A stretch of DNA of 5,743 bases from Vulcanimicrobiota bacterium (GTDB lineage: Bacteria > Vulcanimicrobiota > Vulcanimicrobiia > Vulcanimicrobiales > Vulcanimicrobiaceae). The translations under genes were made by a program, and so were the position numbers. Every line of letters starts with the position of its first letter. The first letter of the stretch is position 1. The notes under the pieces were generated by a model that was not told the DNA's origin, made no database searches, and saw only the letters and a program-made list of their open reading frames with translations. The stretch is from contig JAFAMS010000387.1 of assembly GCA_019233165.1 (NCBI GenBank), positions 1-5,743 of the forward strand, written 5' to 3'. This document shows, piece by piece, positions 1 to 4,318 of the stretch.

Positions 1-384
1 GCGTACTCCATCGCGCTGGGCCGCTTTGATGAGGGACGCCGCTACGCGGGCGAGGCGCTGATCCTTGCGCGACAGACCGCAACACGTCGCCTTCTCGCGT
101 GGGCGATGCAGCATCTGGCCGCGGCCGCAATCTTGGGTGCCGATCCACAGACGACCTCGGCAGTGCGCCTCCTCGGGTTTGTCGATCAGGTCGTGATGCA
201 GTTGGTCTCTTCCCGGCCGCCGACCGAGCAGCGCGAATACGATCGGGTACTGTCTGCCCTGCACGGGACGTTTGGAGAAGATGAGCTCGCGAAGCTCAGG
301 GCGTCGGGCGAAGACTTGTCGGAAGATCAAGCCGTCGAGATCGCGCTCAAGCTGTCAGCTGGAGCTCCGGAAGCCCCAAGCTGA
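1..384 (+). CDS. C-terminal part of a TPR-containing multidomain regulator/ATPase (5' end outside the window)
   Basis: The frame is open from base 1 and ends at TGA 382-384, giving 127 residues; the start lies upstream of the window. Residues 1-45 read like a tetratricopeptide helix pair: a small-residue A-Y-S-I-A-L-G-R-F-D-E-G helix, then E-A-L-I-L-A-R. Residues 58-118 hold the pattern that often closes large bacterial ATPase/TPR regulators of the LuxR, SARP/BTAD or adenylate-cyclase type: an LLGFVD helix, an E-x-x-E-Y-D-R segment (79-82), a G-E-D-E-L segment (92-96) and a final L-S-E-D-Q-A-V-E-I-A-L helix. TPR domains of this kind bind protein partners or sense ligands in cytoplasmic regulators. 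The N-terminal effector domain is not visible, so the exact class cannot be stated. Its last 38 bases overlap the 3' end of the convergent XRE gene. Coding status is well supported; product class is moderate. Confidence 0.75.
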   Translation, partial: AYSIALGRFDEGRRYAGEALILARQTATRRLLAWAMQHLAAAAILGADPQTTSAVRLLGFVDQVVMQLVSSRPPTEQREYDRVLSALHGTFGEDELAKLRASGEDLSEDQAVEIALKLSAGAPEAPS

Positions 385-805
385 AAAGAGCCGTCCGTTC
401 CGCGGGCGTCGTCATCAGTGCGGTTGCGAGGCGACCGAGCAATGAGACCGACGTCCGTATTGTCGCTCCGGACTCAAGCATCGAGTACCACTCGCGCGTC
501 ACCCCGACGTGCTCGGCAATCTCTTCTTGCGTAACGCGCCTGCCCACGCGTGAAGGGAGCCGCTTATGCGGTCCGAGTGCCTCGGCCTCCGGCTGGATCC
601 GGCTTCTCAGGGACCTGAGGAATGCATGGAGCTCGGCGGGGTGCGCCTCACAACGTCCTTCGTACCTCATGTCCGCAGCATAGCGACCGAGCTGCCGGCA
701 AACCACGGACGGTTCCCCGTACAGTTGCCGGGAAGCCCCCCGGCCCGCTTCGGGCGTCCGGCGAAAACGTAAAGTGACGCTTCGCAGACAGTAGCAACCG
801 CGCAT
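347..805 (-). CDS. Short XRE-family helix-turn-helix transcriptional regulator, possibly lacking its C-terminal domain
   Basis: This reads as 152 residues from ATG 805-803, with the conserved domain starting near residue 58 (ELHAFLRSLRSRI). The helix-turn-helix follows at about 88-120: G-R-R-V-T-Q-E-E-I-A-E-H-V-G-V-T, then R-E-W-Y-S-M-L-E-S-G, a typical XRE recognition helix plus the following E-S-G turn. A last helix ends in L-P-E-L at about 145-148. It should bind DNA as a dimer in the cytoplasm. In relatives I recall, this domain is followed by a GAF-like sensory part; here the protein stops four residues after LPEL. The start is uncertain. ATG 805 has a GGAG six bases upstream, but the first 45 residues are rich in Arg and Cys and look unconserved. 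In-frame GTG 706-704 (GGGGA upstream) or ATG 670-668 (107 residues, fits the domain best) are credible alternatives. It diverges from the 845 gene and overlaps the preceding gene's 3' end by 38 bp. Confidence 0.75.
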   Translation of the reverse strand: MRGCYCLRSVTLRFRRTPEAGRGASRQLYGEPSVVCRQLGRYAADMRYEGRCEAHPAELHAFLRSLRSRIQPEAEALGPHKRLPSRVGRRVTQEEIAEHVGVTREWYSMLESGATIRTSVSLLGRLATALMTTPAERTALFSLGLPELQLTA

Positions 806-808
806 TAT

Positions 809-839
809 ACGCTCCGTCTACAGCACCCGAACGGAGCGT
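809..839. promoter_or_regulatory. Perfect 9-bp inverted repeat in the divergent spacer (candidate operator / SD-sequestering stem)
   Basis: ACGCTCCGT (809-817) and ACGGAGCGT (831-839) are exact reverse complements separated by 13 bases; the arm centres are 22 bp apart, about two helical turns. Each arm is itself a partial palindrome of form ACG-N3-CGT. The dyad lies between two divergent genes, next to two XRE regulators, which suggests an operator for one of them. The GGAG Shine-Dalgarno of the - strand gene (812-815) and of the + strand gene (833-836) each sit in one arm, so an RNA reading through the dyad in either direction would fold its own ribosome site into the stem. A TATAAT hexamer on the - strand (809-804) touches the left arm. 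Its -35 region (GTTCGG at 17 bp) is poor. The repeat is certain; the function is inference. Confidence 0.55.
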
Positions 840-844
840 CCCCG

Positions 845-1087
845 ATGCACGCAACAGTAAATTCTATTGAGGCAATTCAGGCGATGCTCCGTCGGGGGCT
901 CGCCCCTCTTACGGAAGATCCGAATGCCCTCGTGGCACTCGGTTTCGTGCGCGCCTATCCGCAGATCCGCAGCGGCTACGAGTCGACGATCTGGGAGCGA
1001 GCGATCGATCTGCCCGTTGCGGCGGATGGTCGCCGCAGGATGGCTCGCCAGCGCGCATATCTGGTGTCGCAAGACGGAGATTCTTAG
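845..1087 (+). CDS. Small protein of unknown function (80 aa), coupled to a downstream XRE/MmyB-like regulator
   Basis: I do not recognise this protein. It runs from ATG 845 to TAG 1085-1087, with GGAG at 833-836 eight bases before the start. The N-terminal third (residues 5-30) could form an amphipathic helix (S-I-E-A-I-Q-A-M-L-R-R-G-L). The middle has an aromatic G-F-V-R-A-Y-P-Q-I segment (33-41) and Y45/W50. The C-terminal third is basic (G-R-R-R-M-A-R-Q-R, 62-70). There is no signal peptide and no membrane helix, so it is probably cytoplasmic. The next gene starts 2 bp after the stop, and that gene's ribosome site lies in the last codons here, so the two are very likely cotranscribed and translationally coupled. 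It might modulate the regulator, but nothing in the sequence proves a role. It is a short hypothetical supported by the SD and tight spacing, not by homology. Confidence 0.6.
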   Translation: MHATVNSIEAIQAMLRRGLAPLTEDPNALVALGFVRAYPQIRSGYESTIWERAIDLPVAADGRRRMARQRAYLVSQDGDS

Positions 1088-1089
1088 CC

Positions 1090-1977
1090 GTGCAACAGAA
1101 CGAGCGCTCGACGAACCGGGCGTGGCTCGGCGAATTCTTGCGTTCGCGAAGAGCGCGGTTGTTGCCCAAAGACTTTGACTTTCCGGTTGTGAAGCGGCGG
1201 CGGACGGAGGGCCTTTTACGCGAGGAGGTCGCGCAACTAGCGGGGATCTCGATCGCTTACTACACCTGGATCGAGCAAGGTCGGGAGATCAACATGTCTG
1301 CCGACGTACTAAACGCAATCGCACGCGCGTTGCGGATGAGCGAACCCGAGCGGGTGCACTTGTTTACGCTGGTTGGGATGGAGCTGCCGGAGACCGCGGC
1401 CGGATTCACGACCCTGCACCCGACCGTCGCTCATATTTTTTCCGATCCCGCTTCTCGACTGTGTGCGCTCTTACGCGATCCCTGGTTCACAGTCGTGCGC
1501 GCGACCGCCCTCGGTCGCGAGGTCTTCGGGATAGCACCCGGCGACGATCTCGATTCAAATATCCTGTACCGCTTGTTCGCGGATCTCCGTCAGCGGCGCT
1601 TGTGGGCCGATTGGGAAATCGAGGCCCACATGACCGTGGGGATGTTTCGACAAGCACTCGCAAAGCAGCCGGGATCGATCGAAGGCTTGCGTCTATTGGA
1701 CGCACTTTGCGAGCTGCAAGACTTCGAACGCGTGTGGCAGGCGTACGACGTTCGGTTTCGAGCGGCGCCCGAAGAGTTCTTCCGCGACGAGCCCTGGACG
1801 CTTAACCATGCGCGCGCCGGCACGTTGCGAATTCATCGGCTCGCTGCATCGATTCCCGCCCACGTCCAGCAAACGCTCGTCATATGCAGCTCGGCGGATG
1901 CCCACACTGCGATGCAATTCGAGGCTCTGGTCGAGCAGCACGTAGATCGACCGATGGTGTACCGCGCATCGGCCTAA
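1090..1977 (+). CDS. XRE-family transcriptional regulator with MmyB-like C-terminal ligand-binding domain
   Basis: 295 residues starting with GTG at 1090 and ending TAA 1975-1977; GGAGA at 1076-1080, nine bases upstream, supports this start. Residues 13-97 form the DNA-binding domain typical of the MmyB-like group: L-G-E-F-L-R-S-R-R-A-R-L (13-24), K-R-R-R-T-E-G-L-L-R-E-E-V-A-Q-L-A-G (35-52), Y-Y-T-W-I-E-Q-G-R (57-65), then L-N-A-I-A-R-A-L-R (74-82) and H-L-F-T-L-V (90-95). Residues of about 105-268 match the ligand-binding half of this family by pattern: N-I-L-Y-R-L-F-A-D (157-165), D-W-E (174-176), F-E-R-V-W-Q-A-Y-D-V (212-221) and a terminal strand G-T-L-R-I-H-R-L (244-251). Family members are cytoplasmic repressors or activators, often acting on neighbouring genes, with an unknown small hydrophobic ligand. 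The usual W-N-R-A motif in the ligand domain is not evident (V-V-R-A-T-A-L-G instead). It is cotranscribed with the 845 gene and may control the divergent XRE gene. Length is normal for the family. Confidence 0.9.
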   Translation: MQQNERSTNRAWLGEFLRSRRARLLPKDFDFPVVKRRRTEGLLREEVAQLAGISIAYYTWIEQGREINMSADVLNAIARALRMSEPERVHLFTLVGMELPETAAGFTTLHPTVAHIFSDPASRLCALLRDPWFTVVRATALGREVFGIAPGDDLDSNILYRLFADLRQRRLWADWEIEAHMTVGMFRQALAKQPGSIEGLRLLDALCELQDFERVWQAYDVRFRAAPEEFFRDEPWTLNHARAGTLRIHRLAASIPAHVQQTLVICSSADAHTAMQFEALVEQHVDRPMVYRASA

Positions 1978-2033
1978 AGGCGCACGTGGTACTCGCACTC
2001 ATATGATAAACGGCTTGGTCGTTGCGCGCCTTT

Positions 2034-2071
2034 GCAAGCGCTACGCTTTGCCCAAGACTTTCAAAAAGTCT
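2034..2071 (+). promoter_or_regulatory. Two consecutive small hairpins in the leader of the coiled-coil/DUF1269/HdeD operon
   Basis: The first hairpin pairs GCAAGCG (2034-2040) with CGCTTTGC (2044-2051) around a CTA loop, with one bulged T. The second is a perfect 7-bp stem, AGACTTT (2055-2061) with AAAGTCT (2065-2071), around a CAA loop. They end nine bases before the strong AAGGAG (2081-2086) of the next gene. No T-run follows, so they are not a classical terminator of the upstream regulator gene. They could stabilise the leader or be an operator at DNA level. A TATGAT hexamer at 2002-2007 may be a -10, but I see no matching -35. The pairing is visible; function is inference. Confidence 0.35.
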
Positions 2072-2094
2072 GAACTAACAAAGGAGAGTAATCT

Positions 2095-2466
2095 ATGAGC
2101 ACAGTCAAGACCGCCATCGACAAGGCACGCAGCGAGGCCCAGGCGTTGGAAAAGAAGATCGAAGCCAACACCGCAAAGAGGCACGCAGAGCTTCGCGTCG
2201 AGGTCGAAAATACCGCGACCGATGCAAAACGGTTGGCAACGTCGATCAAGACGCTCGCCGACGGACAACGAGCCGACGCAAAGCAGCATCTTCGGGATGC
2301 AGCGGCGCGCCTTGAGGAAGCCGCAACGCATGCCAAGAGCGTTGCCGGCGCCTCTGAAGCCCAGCTCAGAGCTACCAATCACGCGATGTTCGATCGCGCG
2401 CAGCTTGCCCTTCAAAATATCAGCCACGCCATCGCGTTGACGCGTTCGGCGACGTCGAAGAATTAG
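2095..2466 (+). CDS. Alanine-rich all-helical coiled-coil protein (phasin/apolipoprotein-like), function unknown
   Basis: 123 residues from ATG 2095 to TAG 2464-2466. AAGGAG at 2081-2086, eight bases before the ATG, is the best ribosome site in the window and fixes the start. The protein has no Pro, Cys or Trp and only two Gly (57, 85), with heptad-like spacing of Ala/Leu/Ile among Lys, Glu, Asp, Arg and His from residue 3 to about 118, so it should be almost entirely helical. Coiled-coil stretches are likely at 8-55 and 58-116. There is no signal peptide and no membrane span. Such proteins resemble phasins, LEA-like or apolipoprotein-like helical proteins that coat surfaces or buffer stress, but similarity of this kind is compositional and does not prove homology. 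It is first in a three-gene operon; its stop overlaps the SD of the DUF1269 gene. The neighbours suggest a membrane- or stress-related role. Confidence 0.8.
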   Translation: MSTVKTAIDKARSEAQALEKKIEANTAKRHAELRVEVENTATDAKRLATSIKTLADGQRADAKQHLRDAAARLEEAATHAKSVAGASEAQLRATNHAMFDRAQLALQNISHAIALTRSATSKN

Positions 2467-2476
2467 GAGAAACTTC

Positions 2477-3034
2477 ATGGACAACTATGTAGCAGTCGTT
2501 TTTGACACGGAAGCCCAAGCATCGGATGGCCTGCACGCGCTGTGGAACCTCGATGCTTCAGGAGACATCACGGTCCACGGCGCTGCGGTGGTTCGCCGCG
2601 ACGCACTCGGACACGTCGACGTTTCAACGAAACAAACGGATCCCGGCTTGCGGACCGCAATTGGAGTCGGGGTCGGCGCCCTGATCGGTGCGCTCGTCGC
2701 CGGCCCAGTCGGTGCGACCGCCGGCGCGAAGGTCGGCTCGGCTGCCGGAATCGGAGCAGCTGCGGGCGGCCTCCTTGGTGGAACTGCGGACGTCGTAAAG
2801 TCGGGCGAGCATGAGGAAGCCGGATACGAATCCGGTTTTGTGATGCGGCCCGGCCAATCGGCAGTTCTTGCGGAGATCTCGGAAGACTGGACAACCCCGG
2901 TCGACACCGCGATGCAACGCCTGGGTGGAAAAGTCTATCGCCGTCCGAAGAGCGACGTCCGCGACGACTCCGTTTGGGGTCCGGACTACGGTTACTACCT
3001 CTATCCCTACGACTACGATCCGTACTACGCGTAG
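2477..3034 (+). CDS. DUF1269-family protein with glycine-zipper membrane segment and tyrosine-rich tail
   Basis: 185 residues from ATG 2477 to TAG 3032-3034; AGGAGA at 2465-2470 is six bases before the start. The layout follows DUF1269. An N-terminal alpha/beta half (M-D-N-Y-V-A-V-V-F-D at 1-10; A-A-V-V-R-R-D at 36-42) is followed by a glycine/alanine-rich hydrophobic segment at about 60-103 with many G-x3-G spacings (glycine zipper, able to enter or pair within membranes). A second domain then begins near F121 and includes the P-G-Q-S-A-V-L-A-E-I motif (125-134) and G-G-K-V-Y-R-R-P (150-157). The family is poorly characterised; it is commonly listed with general-stress or membrane-associated proteins. 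Unusual here is the acidic, aromatic tail YGYYLYPYDYDPYY (171-184), which extends past the family core. It is the middle gene of the operon, 10 bp after the coiled-coil gene and 6 bp before the HdeD-like gene. Family call is firm; cellular role unknown. Confidence 0.85.
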   Translation: MDNYVAVVFDTEAQASDGLHALWNLDASGDITVHGAAVVRRDALGHVDVSTKQTDPGLRTAIGVGVGALIGALVAGPVGATAGAKVGSAAGIGAAAGGLLGGTADVVKSGEHEEAGYESGFVMRPGQSAVLAEISEDWTTPVDTAMQRLGGKVYRRPKSDVRDDSVWGPDYGYYLYPYDYDPYYA

Positions 3035-3040
3035 GACATC

Positions 3041-3622
3041 ATGATTACTGATATGGCTCAAGCCCTGACCAGCAAGTGGTGGACGTTCCTACTGCGTGGA
3101 ATCTTTGCGCTTGCGCTGGCAATCTTCATCTTCTCCCAGCCGAGCATCACCGGCACGGGACTGGTCTACTTGGTGGCCGCTTTCTTCATCGTGAGCGGCG
3201 CCGCCGCGGTCGTCGGCGGAGTATCGTTCACCGGAGTAGGCCAATGGTGGCTTATGATTCTGATGGGTCTGATGCAGATCGCACTCGGCATCATTATGAT
3301 CACCGAGCCCGGCCTCGGCCCACTTGCCCTCGCCTACATGGTCGCGATCTACGCGATCTCGACCGGACTCATGGAAACGTCGTCAGCGATCGCCCTCCGC
3401 GGCTACATCAGCAACGAAGGCTGGTGGATTCTCCTTGGGCTGTTGACGATCGCATTCGGCATCTACGTCGCGGTTCGTCCCGACATCGGGTACGTCGCGC
3501 TCGTCTATGCCGTGGGCATCTACGCGGCAGTCGCGGCAGGCGCATTATTCGCGCTTGCATACCGGCTGAAATCAGCCGGCGACGAGCTCGCCAAAACCGG
3601 TCGCCTACGTCAGGCGGCCTGA
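3041..3622 (+). CDS. HdeD/DUF308-family six-helix membrane protein
   Basis: 193 residues from ATG 3041 to TGA 3620-3622. AGGA (3033-3036) lies four bases before this ATG; ATG 3053 would also fit the family start (M-A-Q-A-L-T-S-K-W-W) but lacks a ribosome site. Six hydrophobic helices are visible at about 14-32, 38-60, 68-88, 92-117, 126-145 and 150-173. They arise from two-helix units, each with a W-W or W-W-x3-L-G turn (13-14, 69-70, 128-129) and a closing P (34, 90, 147), the internal repeat typical of DUF308. The C-terminal tail 174-193 is basic and should be cytoplasmic. HdeD of Escherichia coli sits in the acid-resistance island and is linked to acid stress at high cell density; the molecular activity is not known. 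It is the last gene of the operon and is followed directly by a long hairpin. The family call is strong; a specific acid-stress role here is inference. Confidence 0.9.
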   Translation: MITDMAQALTSKWWTFLLRGIFALALAIFIFSQPSITGTGLVYLVAAFFIVSGAAAVVGGVSFTGVGQWWLMILMGLMQIALGIIMITEPGLGPLALAYMVAIYAISTGLMETSSAIALRGYISNEGWWILLGLLTIAFGIYVAVRPDIGYVALVYAVGIYAAVAAGALFALAYRLKSAGDELAKTGRLRQAA

Positions 3623-3630
3623 AGGCCTCG

Positions 3631-3687
3631 TGCGACTCCCTTTTCGGGGTAGGCGGCATCCGCCCTTATCCCGATGAGGGAGTCGCG
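3631..3687 (+). terminator. 57-nt imperfect hairpin after the HdeD-like gene (terminator-like, no T-run)
   Basis: The outer stem pairs GCGACTCCCT (3632-3641) with AGGGAGTCGC (3677-3686), ten perfect pairs plus a possible T-G at 3631/3687. After a 3x3 internal loop, CGGGGTA (3645-3651) pairs with TTATCCCG (3666-3673, one G-T). After a two-base bulge, GGCGG (3652-3656) pairs with CCGCC (3660-3664) around a CAT loop. About 22 pairs form in all. It begins nine bases after the stop codon of the operon's last gene, so end-of-transcript protection or termination is the simplest role. Neither strand has a T-run after the stem, so intrinsic termination is doubtful. Confidence 0.45.
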
Positions 3688-3893
3688 CGTTATTCACCGC
3701 GACCTGAGTACGAACCGCCGTCGGCGTCGCGCTGCAGAAATTTCCGAGGACGAACCTCGAAAGCGATCGCGGAGATGTTCGAGCGATCAGGTATGACCGG
3801 CGTTCATGGGATAAGAAGACGTCTGTCTCGCGCTCGCATTACGCGATACGCTGGACCGCACACCGAGTAGAAGAGAAAGGAACGTGCGGTTCA
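3688..3893. other. Intergenic stretch with no convincing gene; one small hairpin at 3741-3762
   Basis: No reading frame here has both a ribosome site and a protein-like composition. CGAGG (3745-3749) can pair with CCTCG (3755-3759), and TTT (3741-3743) with AAA (3760-3762), around an ACGAA loop with a bulged C. An 8-bp palindrome GCGATCGC lies at 3763-3770. AAAGG at 3876-3880 serves the next gene. I see no convincing -35/-10 pair. Confidence 0.4.
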
Positions 3894-4157
3894 ATGATAT
3901 CCAGCGAACGTGAATGGCGTGCTTTTGAAGCCGCGAAGTGGGAGTCGGCGATTCAAGCTCGGGGTCTGCAACTTAACTCCCTCGATCCCGAGCAACGAAA
4001 GGCACTCGTCGACCGCTTGTGGGCAGCACTGGCGTCGCGCCTGGAATGCGGACAGAGCCTTGCCGACCACCTCGTATTTGTAGCGCGCGGGATGACGATG
4101 GCGTCCTTCCTCGTAGCGGCCTACGGAGTCGGTCAGGTCCGTGGCTTATTATTCTAG
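3894..4157 (+). CDS. Small protein of unknown function (87 aa)
   Basis: I do not recognise this protein. It runs from ATG 3894 to TAG 4155-4157. GAAAGGAA at 3875-3882 is the likely ribosome site, although its spacing of about 12 bases is long. Residues 1-55 look helical and charged (E-R-E-W-R-A-F-E-A-A-K-W-E at 5-17; D-P-E-Q-R-K-A-L-V-D-R-L-W-A-A-L at 31-46). Residues 59-87 are more hydrophobic (H-L-V-F-V-A-R-G; M-A-S-F-L-V-A-A-Y-G-V-G) and could form one short membrane-associated helix, but R65 interrupts it. There is no signal peptide. It stands alone after a 271-bp gap and is convergent with the tRNA-Leu. Coding status rests on the SD, composition and lack of a better reading frame; it could still be spurious. 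Confidence 0.5.
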   Translation: MISSEREWRAFEAAKWESAIQARGLQLNSLDPEQRKALVDRLWAALASRLECGQSLADHLVFVARGMTMASFLVAAYGVGQVRGLLF

Positions 4158-4170
4158 CCAATAGCCGGAC
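4137..4170. terminator. Weak hairpin between the convergent 87-aa gene and tRNA-Leu
   Basis: GTCCG (4137-4141) pairs with CGGAC (4166-4170), and TGGCT (4142-4146) pairs with AGCCA (4156-4160), around a nine-base A/T-rich loop, with a five-base bulge at 4161-4165. It sits between two convergent transcripts and could help end the tRNA transcript on the - strand. No T-run follows in either direction, and the left arm is inside the 87-residue gene, so the call is weak. Confidence 0.3.
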
Positions 4171-4175
4171 AATGG

Positions 4176-4262
4176 TGGTGCGCGAGACTGGACTCGAACC
4201 AGCACGCCGTTGCCGGCGCTAGCCCCTCAAGCTAGTGCGTCTACCAATTCCGCCACTCGCGC
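4176..4262 (-). tRNA. tRNA-Leu (anticodon GAG)
   Basis: Read on the - strand from 4262, this is an 87-nt class II tRNA. The acceptor stem is perfect, GCGCGAG (4262-4256) with CTCGCGC (4186-4180), followed by discriminator A (4179) and an encoded CCA (4178-4176). U8, A14, G18-G19 and A21 are present, and the D stem is GCG/CGC. The anticodon stem CTAGC/GCTAG closes the seven-base loop TTGAGGG, with anticodon GAG at 4228-4226, reading CUC and CUU leucine codons. A long variable arm (CGCCGGCAACGGCG region) is as expected for leucine. The T arm has stem GCTGG/CCAGT (first pair G-U) and loop TTCGAGT. All invariant positions are intact, so it should be functional. It lies 36 bp downstream of the permease gene on the same strand. 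Confidence 0.97.
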
Positions 4263-4288
4263 ATCCGGGGGCTCAGGACAGCCGAACG

Positions 4289-4318
4289 AATATACCCGCT
4301 ACCTCATGTTGGGGTCAA
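4289..4318 (-). promoter_or_regulatory. Sigma70-type promoter for tRNA-Leu
   Basis: On the - strand, TTGACC (4318-4313) and TATATT (4294-4289) are separated by 18 bp; each hexamer matches the consensus at five of six positions. Transcription would start near 4282, about 20 nt before the mature tRNA 5' end at 4262. The -35 lies inside the last codons of the permease gene and the -10 lies just after its stop, so the tRNA can be expressed independently of the transporter operon. Confidence 0.65.

Noticed and set aside
566..772. Short + strand open frame opposite the XRE gene
   Set aside because: It has no ribosome site and is antisense to a recognisable helix-turn-helix domain.
845..1977. Toxin-antitoxin module (small protein plus XRE protein)
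   Set aside because: The XRE protein is a full-length MmyB-like ligand-binding regulator rather than a short antitoxin, and the small protein shows no toxin fold or motif.
2002..2007. TATGAT as the -10 of the coiled-coil/DUF1269/HdeD operon
   Set aside because: No acceptable -35 lies 16-18 bp upstream and no extended -10 is present, so I did not list it as a promoter.
3076..3870. A 264-codon + strand open frame across the HdeD-like gene and the following gap
   Set aside because: Its product is Arg/His/Pro-rich low-quality sequence out of frame with the clear six-helix membrane protein; it is a shadow of that gene and has no ribosome site.
4176..4262. tRNA 3' end as an integration (att) site
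   Set aside because: I found no second copy of the tRNA 3' segment in the window and no integrase gene; the flanking genes look chromosomal.
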